Shown here piece by piece: positions 18,633 through 26,976 of a stretch of DNA of 64,000 bases. How positions within the stretch are numbered: position 1 is the first letter of the stretch; each line of letters starts with the position of its first letter. The DNA is from Christensenella sp. UBA2853. Lineage in GTDB: Bacteria > Bacillota > Clostridia > Christensenellales > Aristaeellaceae. The notes beneath the pieces were generated by a model. The model saw only the letters and a program-made list of their open reading frames with translations, was not told the DNA's origin and searched no databases. The stretch spans positions 51,050-115,049 of the forward strand of contig DEFL01000062.1 of the NCBI GenBank assembly GCA_002350845.1. Reading direction: 5' to 3'. The position numbers and the translations under genes were made by a program.

Positions 18633-20642
18633 TCAGTTCGGGACACGCCCGAAGGAATGGAAGTGCTGTCTCCAATAGGAATCATTCAGGTTGGCATAGC
18701 CCAGAGGCGAACCGCAGTGGATCATCATGTTGTTGCCCACATAGATGCCGCAATGGGTAATGCCGGCCACGCCTTCGCCCATGGTGCCGTCAAAGAACAC
18801 AATGTCGCCGGGCTTAGCCTGATCTACCGGAACATCCCGGCACAGGCTCCGCAGACCCTTGGCCCCCAGCCTGCCGGTATTGTAGACACCGCTGGCCGTG
18901 AACACATAGCTGACAAAGCCAGAGCAGTCGAAGCTGGTTTCCGGGCTCGCGCCGCCCCATACATAGGGGTAGCCGATATACTTGGTGGCTTCCTCCATGA
19001 GCTTCGCGAAGGTCGGATCCGCGTCCAGCGTTTCCTGGGGAATGTCATACAACATGGGATCCTTCAGCGGAACCGCGTGCGGCCCGTGGAAGATACCCTC
19101 CATGTTGCCGTGAGTTGCCATGTACAGAGCATACATGCCCATGGTGTGATGGCTCATGCTGACGACCGGCAGATGGCTCAGATCCTTGTTTTCCAGCTTT
19201 ACGTTGCAGATCGTGTAGGTATAGGGCACATCCGCGTCGTAGGTGTAGGTTTCCGTATAGGTCCGTCCGGTATCCGGATCAGTCACAAGGCGCGTTCCGG
19301 TCTGGCGCTCTGTCCGGTATCGGGTTTCGGTGGTTACCGTTTCCGTGACCACATACTGAAGCGCGAAATACTTTTCAATGACCGGCATGGCCGAATCAAT
19401 GTCCCACTCCTGGCCATCGTAATAGGCCGAGATGATGGCGATCAGCACATACGGGTTATGCCAGATCTCATCAGCCTCGACATGATACTCATCATAGCCG
19501 GGATGGTAGCGCTCATAGTGATCCATCTCGTCCTTCAGCTGTCGCTCCTTTTCCGCGTAGACACGCTCAGCAGCCCGGACATCCTCTTCCTCTGCGGGAT
19601 AGGTGCCGATCACAACGGACTCCAGCACGGACTGCGCCAGCGGCGTACACGCCTGGAGACTGCTCATGACGATCAGGAGCATGCCGCCCAGGGCGAGGAT
19701 CAGCAGGATGGTCGGATGACGGCGGATGACCTCAATGGCTTTCCCGGCGGCATCGCTGACCTTTTCTGTAGCCTTCTCAGCGTTCTTCGCTGTGTTCTGT
19801 ACGGTTCTGCCGCCTTTCCCGCGCTTGGCTGCGGCGTATTCCCGGCGAATGGCACGCTTCTGCTGCCAGCGGGAATAGGGATTGCTGGTGAACTGCGGAT
19901 GCTCCTCCCGGTACTGCTTTTCCATCACGCGGATATTGGCCTGATCCAGACGCTTTTCCGCTTTCTCCAGCCGCTTATAGGGCCGCATTTTGTGGGCGTG
20001 ATAGGCGTGTTCACCCATCTGCAAAGCTGATTCTGCTTTCTGGTCTGCCTGCTGCACCGCATCGACAGCTACGTTGTCATCCTCGTTCGCATTCTTCGCC
20101 TGTCGGTGAAGCTGGTCACCAGCTGTTCTGACAGCCTTCTGCACCGGATGTGTAAGCTGCGAGGGCTTCTTTTTCTGCGTTTCCTCAAACTTCAGCCGCA
20201 GCGCCTTTTTCTTTGTGCCGGAAACCGCGGTATCAGGGTGAATCGATTCCGAGACAGCGGCAGAACCGGACTGCTCGATGCCCGCCTTACTATCAGACAG
20301 TGATGCCTTGCCCAGGATGGCTTTTTCAGGCTTTGGCTTCTGCCGTGTGTTCTGAACAGCCGGCGCACTGGGATCTGACTGAATCCCGGGCTCCTGCTCT
20401 GCCTGAAAAGCAGAAAGGTCTTCCGCGTGCATGCTCTGCTGAGCATCTGTAGAGGACGCAGTTTCGCTTTCCCTGTTTTCCAGTGTCAGCCTGACCCGAT
20501 AGCGCTTCAGCTTCTTCTGGGCGGCTTCATATTTGTCAGCTGCTTTCTCCGCTTTTTGGATTGGCCGGCTCAGCGCGTCATTCTCCAGCTCCTCCTTGGA
20601 GAACTGGAGCCGAGGAGAGCCCCGGCTGCGGTTTTCATCCAT
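18633..20642 (-). CDS. CD1108-family NlpC/P60 conjugation protein
   Basis: 669 residues. The N-terminal ~300 are charged, Lys/Glu/Ala-rich and cytoplasmic. One transmembrane helix (HPTILLILALGGMLLIVMSS) near 315 is followed by an extracellular part with a lysozyme-like region (NPYVLIAIISAYY) and a C-terminal NlpC/P60 domain (catalytic Cys in TSFDCSGFV; His in GITHCGIYVG). This is the CD1108-type bifunctional wall hydrolase of Tn1549/Tn916-like systems (VirB1/Orf14-like role). Its ATG overlaps the stop of the preceding 50-residue gene. Confidence 0.88.
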   Translation of the reverse strand: MDENRSRGSPRLQFSKEELENDALSRPIQKAEKAADKYEAAQKKLKRYRVRLTLENRESETASSTDAQQSMHAEDLSAFQAEQEPGIQSDPSAPAVQNTRQKPKPEKAILGKASLSDSKAGIEQSGSAAVSESIHPDTAVSGTKKKALRLKFEETQKKKPSQLTHPVQKAVRTAGDQLHRQAKNANEDDNVAVDAVQQADQKAESALQMGEHAYHAHKMRPYKRLEKAEKRLDQANIRVMEKQYREEHPQFTSNPYSRWQQKRAIRREYAAAKRGKGGRTVQNTAKNAEKATEKVSDAAGKAIEVIRRHPTILLILALGGMLLIVMSSLQACTPLAQSVLESVVIGTYPAEEEDVRAAERVYAEKERQLKDEMDHYERYHPGYDEYHVEADEIWHNPYVLIAIISAYYDGQEWDIDSAMPVIEKYFALQYVVTETVTTETRYRTERQTGTRLVTDPDTGRTYTETYTYDADVPYTYTICNVKLENKDLSHLPVVSMSHHTMGMYALYMATHGNMEGIFHGPHAVPLKDPMLYDIPQETLDADPTFAKLMEEATKYIGYPYVWGGASPETSFDCSGFVSYVFTASGVYNTGRLGAKGLRSLCRDVPVDQAKPGDIVFFDGTMGEGVAGITHCGIYVGNNMMIHCGSPLGYANLNDSYWRQHFHSFGRVPN

Positions 20643-20794
20643 CAGTTCTGTCCCTCCTCAAGCTTTTTTTCTGCCTGCTCAGCGAAATACTTTTCCTCCT
20701 GCCGGTCTGCATGCGCAGCCACCTGAAGCATGGCGCAGAGGGTAAAGCCAAACATAGCGGATACCGGGATCATGATGATCAGGAAAATGGTCAT
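20642..20794 (-). CDS. Small single-pass membrane protein
   Basis: A 50-residue frame: MTIFLIIMIPVSAMFGFTLC, then a charged tail rich in Glu, Gln and Lys ending EEGQN. AAGGAGG lies 7 nt before the ATG, and the stop overlaps the next ATG (ATGATG context), so it is probably translated. It has one transmembrane helix with a cytoplasmic or external charged tail. It sits between virB4 and the CD1108-like gene, a position that usually holds such a small protein. Function unknown. Confidence 0.65.
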   Translation of the reverse strand: MTIFLIIMIPVSAMFGFTLCAMLQVAAHADRQEEKYFAEQAEKKLEEGQN

Positions 20795-20817
20795 TGTCGT
20801 CCTCCTTTTCTCAGCGA

Positions 20818-23217
20818 TCAGGACGCATGAACCTCGGTGGGCTTGGTCGTCATGATGCTGTAGAGCTTGGTATTCTTCGGGAAACGATCCTGGAACGGCA
20901 GAATCACATTGCCGTAGAACAGCAGACCTTCGCCTTCGCCACTCTGCGTCACATACGACAGCTGATGCGGTGAAATGCCCAGCTTCTTTGCCAGGATCTC
21001 ACGGTCACCGGCAGCCTGGTTGAGCATGTAGATGTAGTCGCTGTTCTCAAAGATGTTTTCGATTTCCTGACTGGCCAGCAGATCCTTCACGTTCTGCGTG
21101 ATGCCGGTCGGGATGCCACCCCATTTACGGAAGCGCTTCCAGATCTCGACTGAATACGCAGCAGTCTGCTCTTCCTTCAGCAGTAGATGGAACTCGTCCA
21201 TGTAGTACCGGGTGGATCTGCCCTCAGCGCGGTTTTCGGTCACGCGGCCCCAGACCTGATCCTGCACGATCAGCATGCCCAGCTTTTTCAGCTGCTTGCC
21301 CAGCTCCTTGATGTCGTAGCAGACCAGCCGATTGTTCACGTCCACGTTCGTCCGGTGATTGAATACGTTCAGAGAACCGGTGACGTAGATTTCAAGAGCC
21401 GTCGCCAGAGACTGCGCTTCCTTTTCCTCCTGCTGCCGCAGCGCGTTGTACAGATCCTCCAGGATCGGCACGTTCTCCGGGCAGGGATTGGCCAGATATG
21501 GCTGATAGATGATGTGCACGGCGCGGTCAATGATGGTTTTCTCAATCGGCTGCAGGCCATCCCGGCCGCCAACGATCAGCTCGCACAGGGACAGGATGAA
21601 GTCCGATTTCAGGGAAAGCGGATTCTCATCGTCGCTGTAGTTGAGGTTGATATCCATCGGGTTGATGTAGGAATCGCTGGTGGGTGAAATCCGGATCACC
21701 TGACCGTGGAACATATTGACCAGCGGATAATACTCGCCTTCAGGATCGCAGATGATGACGTCATCGTCAGTCAGCAGGATCACGTTGGCAATTTCACGCT
21801 TGGCAGCGAAGGATTTACCGGAACCAGGCGTACCGAGGATCAGGCCGTTGGGGTTCTTCAGCCATTTCCTGTCCACCATGATCAGGTTGTTGGACAGGGC
21901 GTTGAGGCCGCAGTACAGCGCTTCCTTGCTGGTCTGGAACAGCTCCTGCGTGGTGAAGGGCACAAAAATAGCGGTCGACGATGTCGTCAGACCGCGCTGA
22001 ATCCGGATCGCGTTGTGACCTAGGGGCAGGCAGGAAACCATGCCGCTTTCCTGCTGGAAATCCAGCGGGATCAGCTGGCAGTTATGCTGCTGAGCAAGGC
22101 TCTGCGCCTGCTTCACGTTCAGAGAAAGCTGCTTGGCATTGTCTGCCGTGTTCATCACCAGAAAGGTGATCAGGAACATGCGCTCATTCCGGCTCTGCAG
22201 ATCCTCCAGCAGCTTTTTGGCCTCGCCGCCGTAGGTGGCCAGGTCGCTCGGGATGATGTCCATGTCATACCCGGCGCGTACAGCCTTTTTCTGTTCCTCG
22301 ATCTTCATCTTGTCCAGGTCGGTGATCTTCCGCTTCACATCCTTGATCGCGGCCACCTGGTCGATGGCCTGAATGTGCAGGGAAACGATCAGGCTGGATT
22401 CCATGGCGAGGAAGTCCGCCAGACACCGGTCATTCAGATCGGCGGCCAGGATGGAGAAAAAGCTGACCTCGCCCTGCTTGCTGCCCATGCCGAAGGTGTT
22501 CTTCGCCCGGAAGTCGAAGCTTGCCGGCGCGATGAAATCCTTGGTGGAAAGCCCGGTCGGAGCCAGCCATTTCCAGTCGAACTGGAACGGTGCCTGCGTG
22601 TCCATGTGGAACATGTCATGCATCAGCTTCAGCCGCTCCCGTCCATCCAGCGGAGAGGCCGCAACTCCCAGGCGCTTGAAATTGTTCAGCAGATCAATCT
22701 CAATGCGCTCCAGCCGGGGCTTAGCCGCCTTGAAGTTTTCCGCCTCAATGCCGTAGGTAATGAACTTGGTCTTGGTCAGACCATTGTTGCCCTTGGCCAG
22801 CTGGTTCTGGAGCATTTCGGCATATTCATGCCGCACATCGTTGAACCCGTCATCCTTATCCGGGATGATGATGCTCTGCTCGAAGGATTCCGCACTGGCG
22901 GTCAGGTTGAGGAAGGAAAACTGAAGGTGAATGGATGCGTCAAAGTAGTTGAGGAAATCGCACCAGCCCTCGAAAATGCTGGTCTTGTCATCGTTCTGAG
23001 CCAGCTGGTAGTTGATATCCTGAAACTGAATGGTTTTGGTGTAGTAGTTATCCGTGACGCGGCAGATCCCGTCAGGCCACATCCGCTGATATGGAATGGT
23101 GGCCTGCGCTGTCCGCGGAACTTTCTTTGCGTTCTGCTGCTGGCTGCGCGTCATCAACTCCTGCAGCTGCTTCTTTTCAGCCCGCGTCAGCTTAAGCTTT
23201 TCGTTTTTCTTTGCCAT
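20818..23217 (-). CDS. virB4: VirB4/TraE-like conjugation ATPase
   Basis: About 799 residues from the ATG at 23217 (MAKKNEKLKLTRAEK). Walker A LGTPGSGKSFAAKR lies near residue 460, Walker B YYMDEFHLLL near 675, and GIPTGITQNVKDLL follows. It is the hexameric ATPase that powers assembly and substrate passage through the type IV channel. Its start lies inside the end of prgI (26-nt overlap). Length and order (VirB6, PrgI, VirB4) match the Tn1549 transfer module. Confidence 0.92.
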   Translation of the reverse strand: MAKKNEKLKLTRAEKKQLQELMTRSQQQNAKKVPRTAQATIPYQRMWPDGICRVTDNYYTKTIQFQDINYQLAQNDDKTSIFEGWCDFLNYFDASIHLQFSFLNLTASAESFEQSIIIPDKDDGFNDVRHEYAEMLQNQLAKGNNGLTKTKFITYGIEAENFKAAKPRLERIEIDLLNNFKRLGVAASPLDGRERLKLMHDMFHMDTQAPFQFDWKWLAPTGLSTKDFIAPASFDFRAKNTFGMGSKQGEVSFFSILAADLNDRCLADFLAMESSLIVSLHIQAIDQVAAIKDVKRKITDLDKMKIEEQKKAVRAGYDMDIIPSDLATYGGEAKKLLEDLQSRNERMFLITFLVMNTADNAKQLSLNVKQAQSLAQQHNCQLIPLDFQQESGMVSCLPLGHNAIRIQRGLTTSSTAIFVPFTTQELFQTSKEALYCGLNALSNNLIMVDRKWLKNPNGLILGTPGSGKSFAAKREIANVILLTDDDVIICDPEGEYYPLVNMFHGQVIRISPTSDSYINPMDINLNYSDDENPLSLKSDFILSLCELIVGGRDGLQPIEKTIIDRAVHIIYQPYLANPCPENVPILEDLYNALRQQEEKEAQSLATALEIYVTGSLNVFNHRTNVDVNNRLVCYDIKELGKQLKKLGMLIVQDQVWGRVTENRAEGRSTRYYMDEFHLLLKEEQTAAYSVEIWKRFRKWGGIPTGITQNVKDLLASQEIENIFENSDYIYMLNQAAGDREILAKKLGISPHQLSYVTQSGEGEGLLFYGNVILPFQDRFPKNTKLYSIMTTKPTEVHAS

Positions 23218-23575
23218 GAAGGATCTTTCTGACCTCCCGTCTGTTTCTCGTATTCTGTTCAAGGGTGGCGTAGAAATTCTCCGTTTCAAATACGCGCGTC
23301 CTTGGCCGGATGAACCGGGCCTGAATGTAATGCTTCAGCAGAACCTCCAGAGGCTGGCCGTTGCGTTCAAACATGGCGAACAGGAAGAACGGCAGCATAA
23401 TGACAATCATGAGCGCCGCCGCCATGCTCACGCCGATGGCTCCCTTTGTCAGGAAGAACACCGGCAGACCAACCAATGCGCCAAGACCGAAGCAGACAAC
23501 CTGCCGCTTGGTCAGGTTGAACAGGAACTTGGATTTGACGCGGGTCAGATCCTTAGGGACAGGGACATAAGCCAT
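23192..23575 (-). CDS. prgI: PrgI-family membrane protein
   Basis: 127 residues starting MAYVPVPKDLTRVKSKFLFN. Two membrane helices at ~28-70 (VVCFGLGALVGLPVFFLT, VSMAAALMIVIMLPFFLFAM) and the ending FIRPRTRVFETENFYA are the PrgI/VirB3-like signature. It is part of the inner-membrane platform. The RBS (AAAGGAGG) overlaps the end of the small basic frame upstream. Confidence 0.9.
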   Translation of the reverse strand: MAYVPVPKDLTRVKSKFLFNLTKRQVVCFGLGALVGLPVFFLTKGAIGVSMAAALMIVIMLPFFLFAMFERNGQPLEVLLKHYIQARFIRPRTRVFETENFYATLEQNTRNRREVRKILHGKEKRKA

Positions 23576-23578
23576 CGG

Positions 23579-23725
23579 TTATCCTCCTTTTCTGCAAAGC
23601 ACGTACCAGACAGGAAGCCGTTTCCCGGTCTGACTCCGGCTTCCCTGACGCCGGGGCTTCCGCTTGCGCAGCGTCCGGTACTTCTTTCGTGGTTTTGCTT
23701 TCCAGCTTGTGTTTTTCTTTTTCAT
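23579..23725 (-). CDS. Possible small, highly basic protein between virB6 and prgI
   Basis: A 48-residue frame, MKKKNTSWKAKPRKKYRTLR onward, with more than a third Lys/Arg and no membrane segment. It fills the gap between virB6 and prgI and ends on the prgI ribosome binding site, which favours coupling. Its own Shine-Dalgarno is weak. It could bind nucleic acid or simply be a chance frame. I do not recognise a family. Confidence 0.35.
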   Translation of the reverse strand: MKKKNTSWKAKPRKKYRTLRKRKPRRQGSRSQTGKRLPVWYVLCRKGG

Positions 23726-23746
23726 TGCCGTCACGTCCGTTCCTGA

Positions 23747-24622
23747 TTAATGTGCGTTGAAAATGGACTTGGCGACGGAGCTGGACTTGAACAGGGTGAA
23801 ACAGAGCAGCACTGAATACCCGATGCACGTCCAGAGCGCGGCGCTTACATCGCTGCCCACGCTGATGTTCTGCACCAGCACGGCATAGATTCCAACGCAG
23901 ACCATAATGAGGAACGCCTGAAAGCCCAGGGCAAAGAGCGACCGCAGGTAGTTCTGTCCCATCTGGCCCCATTCCCGGTTCACCATGGTCGCCATGGGGA
24001 TCGGAGCGACGGAAGTCACCATATAGATCTCGATCATGCGGCCATACACGATGATGAAGATGCAGATGCTCAGCACCCAGGCAATAATGCCCATGAGGGA
24101 GGACTGGAACCACAGGCCAAACAGCGGGCCGATATCCATCTCCATGAGTCTTGCCTCCATATCTCCGATCAAAGTGCTTACATCCAGCGCGGTTTCTCCG
24201 ATGATCACGCCGGCTGCCTGGCTGACCACATGCTGGGCAACGTCAAAAACGCCCATGACAATGTTCCAGGTGTTTGTGACGATCAGCACAGCCGCAAAGG
24301 TTTTGAAAATCCACTTGAAGAAAATGAAGGTCTCAAAATCATGCATGTTGTTCCGGTCGATCAGGAGCTGAATCAGCTCAAGGCACATGACAAAGGTTAG
24401 GATGATTCCGGCGATGGGCACCACTACGTTTTCAGACAGGCTCTTGATCATGCTGAAGATGCTGCCGTTCCATGCCTGGGGTGTCTTACCCACGGTGGAA
24501 GCCACATCGGCCACACGGGTATTGATGCTGTCAAACAGTCCGGACAGATTGCTGACAATGCCGCCGACCAGCAGCCCTTTGAGCCACTCGGTAATCTTGT
24601 CCCAAATGAAATTCAAGGACAT
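23747..24622 (-). CDS. virB6: VirB6/TrbL-like polytopic membrane protein
   Basis: 291 residues with about six hydrophobic segments, including VVVPIAGIILTFVMCLELIQ, WIFKTFAAVLIVTNTWNIVM, SSLMGIIAWVLSICIFIIVY, YLRSLFALGFQAFLIMVCVG and ALWTCIGYSVLLCFTLF. The amphipathic N-terminus MSLNFIWDKITEWLKGLLVG is typical of the Tn1549/CD0411-type VirB6. It forms the inner-membrane channel. It follows maff2, as in intact elements; maff2 itself is broken here. Confidence 0.88.
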   Translation of the reverse strand: MSLNFIWDKITEWLKGLLVGGIVSNLSGLFDSINTRVADVASTVGKTPQAWNGSIFSMIKSLSENVVVPIAGIILTFVMCLELIQLLIDRNNMHDFETFIFFKWIFKTFAAVLIVTNTWNIVMGVFDVAQHVVSQAAGVIIGETALDVSTLIGDMEARLMEMDIGPLFGLWFQSSLMGIIAWVLSICIFIIVYGRMIEIYMVTSVAPIPMATMVNREWGQMGQNYLRSLFALGFQAFLIMVCVGIYAVLVQNISVGSDVSAALWTCIGYSVLLCFTLFKSSSVAKSIFNAH

Positions 24623-24683
24623 CCCTCCTTAAAGGCCCCCTCCCGCAGGCGCGGGAGAGGGCGAAAGAGTGGTCGGATGCGCA

Positions 24684-24756
24684 TCAGCCGAAGAGGCCGC
24701 TGAGCAGAGGGACGAGGGTGGTGCCGATCAGGGCGACACCGCCGCCGGCCATGAGC
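24684..24756 (-). pseudogene. maff2: maff2, 3' fragment (separated from its 5' part by IME1)
   Basis: The minus frame reads CAG CTC ATG GCC onward, giving QLMAGGGVALIGTTLVPLLS and ending GLFG, the conserved C-terminus of Maff2. There is no start codon or RBS. Joining it through the shared CA to the 5' fragment at 38029-37887 gives 216 nt, i.e. 71 codons plus stop, in frame. The gene is therefore interrupted, not decayed. Confidence 0.9.
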
Positions 24757-24767
24757 TGTATGATGGC
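24748..24767. other. IME1 attachment junction, virB6 side
   Basis: The minus sequence GCCATCATACAGCTCATGGC matches the opposite junction (37878-37897) at 13 of 20 positions. The candidate 2-bp exchange core is CA (plus TG at 24757-24758). The half toward virB6 is maff2, the other half is IME1. Serine recombinases typically use such imperfect sites around a dinucleotide. Confidence 0.7.
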
Positions 24768-24800
24768 GAAATAGTTGTCAAGAGGGAATTTTCAGAGTAC

Positions 24801-24827
24801 AAAAAAACGCTGCCCAATCGGACAGCG
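24801..24827 (-). terminator. Intrinsic terminator after the first anti-sigma gene
   Basis: On the minus strand CGCTGTCC, loop GATT, GGGCAGCG forms an 8-bp stem (one wobble), directly followed by seven T. It ends the leftmost sigma/anti-sigma operon of IME1. Confidence 0.85.
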
Positions 24828-24852
24828 TGAATGAAACAAGAGGTGCGTTTCT

Positions 24853-26142
24853 TTATTTGCCTATTTTTAAGCTGAGAATTTCTCCCTGTTCTGTAACAAG
24901 GCTGATGCTATCAGGCCATTCCTGTAATCCTGGCATTTCTATCATGTAGGTGCAGGCCCAGCATTCATTGTCCTTCCAGTGCTCTGTGGCCCAGGGGTTC
25001 GGGCTGAACTCATAGTCCATCGATGAATAATTCAAGGGCTCTCCGCTTTCATCTGCCAGATCAATAGCACCATAACGTTCCACCAGTTCTTGAGCAGCCT
25101 CCTGCGTATTCTCAGTAGGGATCAGGCTGATATCCACAATAGTGGTCAGGGGCGAAAAGCGAAGATGATGGATACGCAAGGTACAGTCGTCAAGCGCTAT
25201 GTCGTCGGTATCGGAAAAATCATAGACAATTGCTGAATTCGTGTTGAACGTGAATTTCACAGGAATTCGTGCAGTCTCCCGCATGTTATATAACGGGGCT
25301 TCGTCCCATGTTTTCCCAATATCACTTTCACTCGTGTAAGTACTCCCGTCGGGATAAATAACAGTATAGCCCTGCTGAGCCCACTGCTCGGGATCGCTGT
25401 CGTTAGAATCAACAATCAGGGTGTTTTTGAAGCTGCGCAGCGTGCTCCACTTGTCCTGTATTTCTTCCTTTGTTTCCTCGTCATAATCGTCCAGGCGGTA
25501 GAGTGGATCTTCCGGGTCAGTCATAACGACAAACCCTTTCATTGGACGGTACACGATGAACGTGACTTCACAGGTCACTTCGCCTGTCAGTTCCTGACGA
25601 ATCGGTAAGCTCCATGCGCCGCCGTCCGTAGGGTTTCTCCGAACAGGCAGAACATCCTGTCGTGGGTCCGGCACAAGTCTGAGGTCATAATTGCTGACGT
25701 TCAGTCCCAGCTCTTTCCCATTGACAAACGCGCAGCCGTCAATCGCTACCATTGCAGGTTGATCGGGTTGACTGTTTTCCAGTTCATAGGAAAAGGCAAA
25801 TTGATAGCCGTCATAGACAACACTGTTAATTCTGGCTGTGATACGGTCAGCGCTATTTTCTGCAACAACTGTTTGTGCGGCCTGTTCCAAAGGCGCACTG
25901 GCTTGCTCATATCCAAGCAGCCAGTTAAGTATTTCGGGTCTTGTAATGGCATATGCAACAGCTATTCCACTTAACAAAACAACTGCAGCCATAACAAGGG
26001 CAAAGAATCTTATTTTTTTCACGGGTTTTCCCTCCTTCTCAGAGGCAATGATCCGCTGCGCCAGCCAGGGATCACCCTGAATGGAAGAAAGGCCAGTATC
26101 AATGGAGTGCTGTACAAATTCATGATCTCTTTGTTCATTCAT
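24853..26142 (-). CDS. Membrane anti-sigma factor (DUF4179-like), pair 1
   Basis: About 429 residues. A cytoplasmic N-terminus of ~45 residues contains a short helical sigma-binding region. One transmembrane helix follows (FFALVMAAVVLLSGIAVAYA), then a long extracellular domain beginning INSVVYDGYQFAFSYELEN, typical of DUF4179 anti-sigma proteins. It would hold the adjacent ECF sigma factor at the membrane and release it on an external signal. The ATG at 26142 follows GGGGGTG by 7 nt and overlaps the sigma gene's stop. Confidence 0.78.
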   Translation of the reverse strand: MNEQRDHEFVQHSIDTGLSSIQGDPWLAQRIIASEKEGKPVKKIRFFALVMAAVVLLSGIAVAYAITRPEILNWLLGYEQASAPLEQAAQTVVAENSADRITARINSVVYDGYQFAFSYELENSQPDQPAMVAIDGCAFVNGKELGLNVSNYDLRLVPDPRQDVLPVRRNPTDGGAWSLPIRQELTGEVTCEVTFIVYRPMKGFVVMTDPEDPLYRLDDYDEETKEEIQDKWSTLRSFKNTLIVDSNDSDPEQWAQQGYTVIYPDGSTYTSESDIGKTWDEAPLYNMRETARIPVKFTFNTNSAIVYDFSDTDDIALDDCTLRIHHLRFSPLTTIVDISLIPTENTQEAAQELVERYGAIDLADESGEPLNYSSMDYEFSPNPWATEHWKDNECWACTYMIEMPGLQEWPDSISLVTEQGEILSLKIGK

Positions 26143-26653
26143 CAAAATACACCCCCTTCAAACCATGACGTAGCTTCTCTCGCGCTCTTTTCAGTCTTCC
26201 GGAAACAGAAGATACTGCAATGCTAAGAACTTCAGCAATATCTTCTGTCCGCATGTCTTGATAGTAATAAAGCAGTACCACTTCTCGCAGTTTTACTGGC
26301 AATTTAGCGATCTCCATATTCAATACAATTGTGTCTTCGGGAAATGAGCTTGAAGCCTCTGGAAGCTGATCAAGAGAAACACGACGGTCAATATGCTTCA
26401 GCCATGTTCCACGCTGCATATCCCTGCAAGTATTGATTGCAATTTTCATGAGCCAGGTTTTTACATTACTTTTCCCACGAAAAGCTGGCATTGCTTTATA
26501 TGCTTTCATAAAAGTTTCCTGAACAGCATCCTCCGCAAGGCCCAAGTCATGTAGGTTCAGGTAGCACATGCGGAGCAAGGATGTTTGGTATGTATCTACG
26601 AGCTCAATGAATTCTTGCTCTGTGGCAGGATCTGGCGCCTTGATCCCTTGCAT
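26135..26653 (-). CDS. ECF-type RNA polymerase sigma factor, pair 1
   Basis: 172 residues. Region 2 (SLLRMCYLNLHDLGLAEDAV, QETFMKAYKAMPAFRGKSNV, KTWLMKIAINTCRD) recognises the -10 element. Region 4 (LPVKLREVVLLYYYQDMRTE, DIAEVLSIAVSSVSGRLKRA) is the -35-binding HTH. It is paired with and overlaps the anti-sigma gene. Target genes cannot be told from the window. Confidence 0.9.
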   Translation of the reverse strand: MQGIKAPDPATEQEFIELVDTYQTSLLRMCYLNLHDLGLAEDAVQETFMKAYKAMPAFRGKSNVKTWLMKIAINTCRDMQRGTWLKHIDRRVSLDQLPEASSSFPEDTIVLNMEIAKLPVKLREVVLLYYYQDMRTEDIAEVLSIAVSSVSGRLKRAREKLRHGLKGVYFDE

Positions 26654-26762
26654 CCTTTGCTCACCCCCTTCACCTATTTGACGGACAAAAGTTCATTCTT
26701 TTTCGTATAGCCGAAAAATCTTTTTTTCAAAAGTTTTCATCAGCAGGCCGTGAAACAGAATA

Positions 26763-26894
26763 TCACGAAAACGGGTTCAAAGGAATCGCCAATTCGACTG
26801 AATATTCGCCGTTCAGCGCTTCCGTGATCTCCGCCGGGTGCCCTTGCCGTTGGTGGAGAAGTCGGTGCAGTCGGTGGGATAAACACAGATCATA
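26763..26894 (-). pseudogene. Remnant of a phage-tail-type protein N-terminus
   Basis: This lies in the 323-bp gap between sigma operons 1 and 2. A GGAGG-preceded ATG at 26894 starts MICVYPTDCTDFSTNGKGT, the usual opening of prophage tail-associated proteins. The frame then shifts; the next frame continues AEITEALNGEYSVELAIPLN and soon stops. It is a short decayed fragment, evidence of past recombination with a prophage. Confidence 0.55.
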
Positions 26895-26976
26895 GGAATC
26901 ACCTCCAGTTGGGCATGAAAATAGCCCCGTTCAAGTGAACAGGGCCGTAGAAGTGTTGTGTGTTTGTGAATGTTCC

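Noticed and set aside
15993..20030. Plus-strand frames of about 550 codons opposite topB/DUF4366 and NlpC/P60 genes
   Set aside because: Opposite strand carries unmistakable secretion and catalytic motifs; no start signals on plus.
23553..24113. 186-codon minus frame overlapping virB6 and prgI
   Set aside because: It reads His/Gly/Arg-rich sequence in another frame of virB6, which has clear membrane helices.
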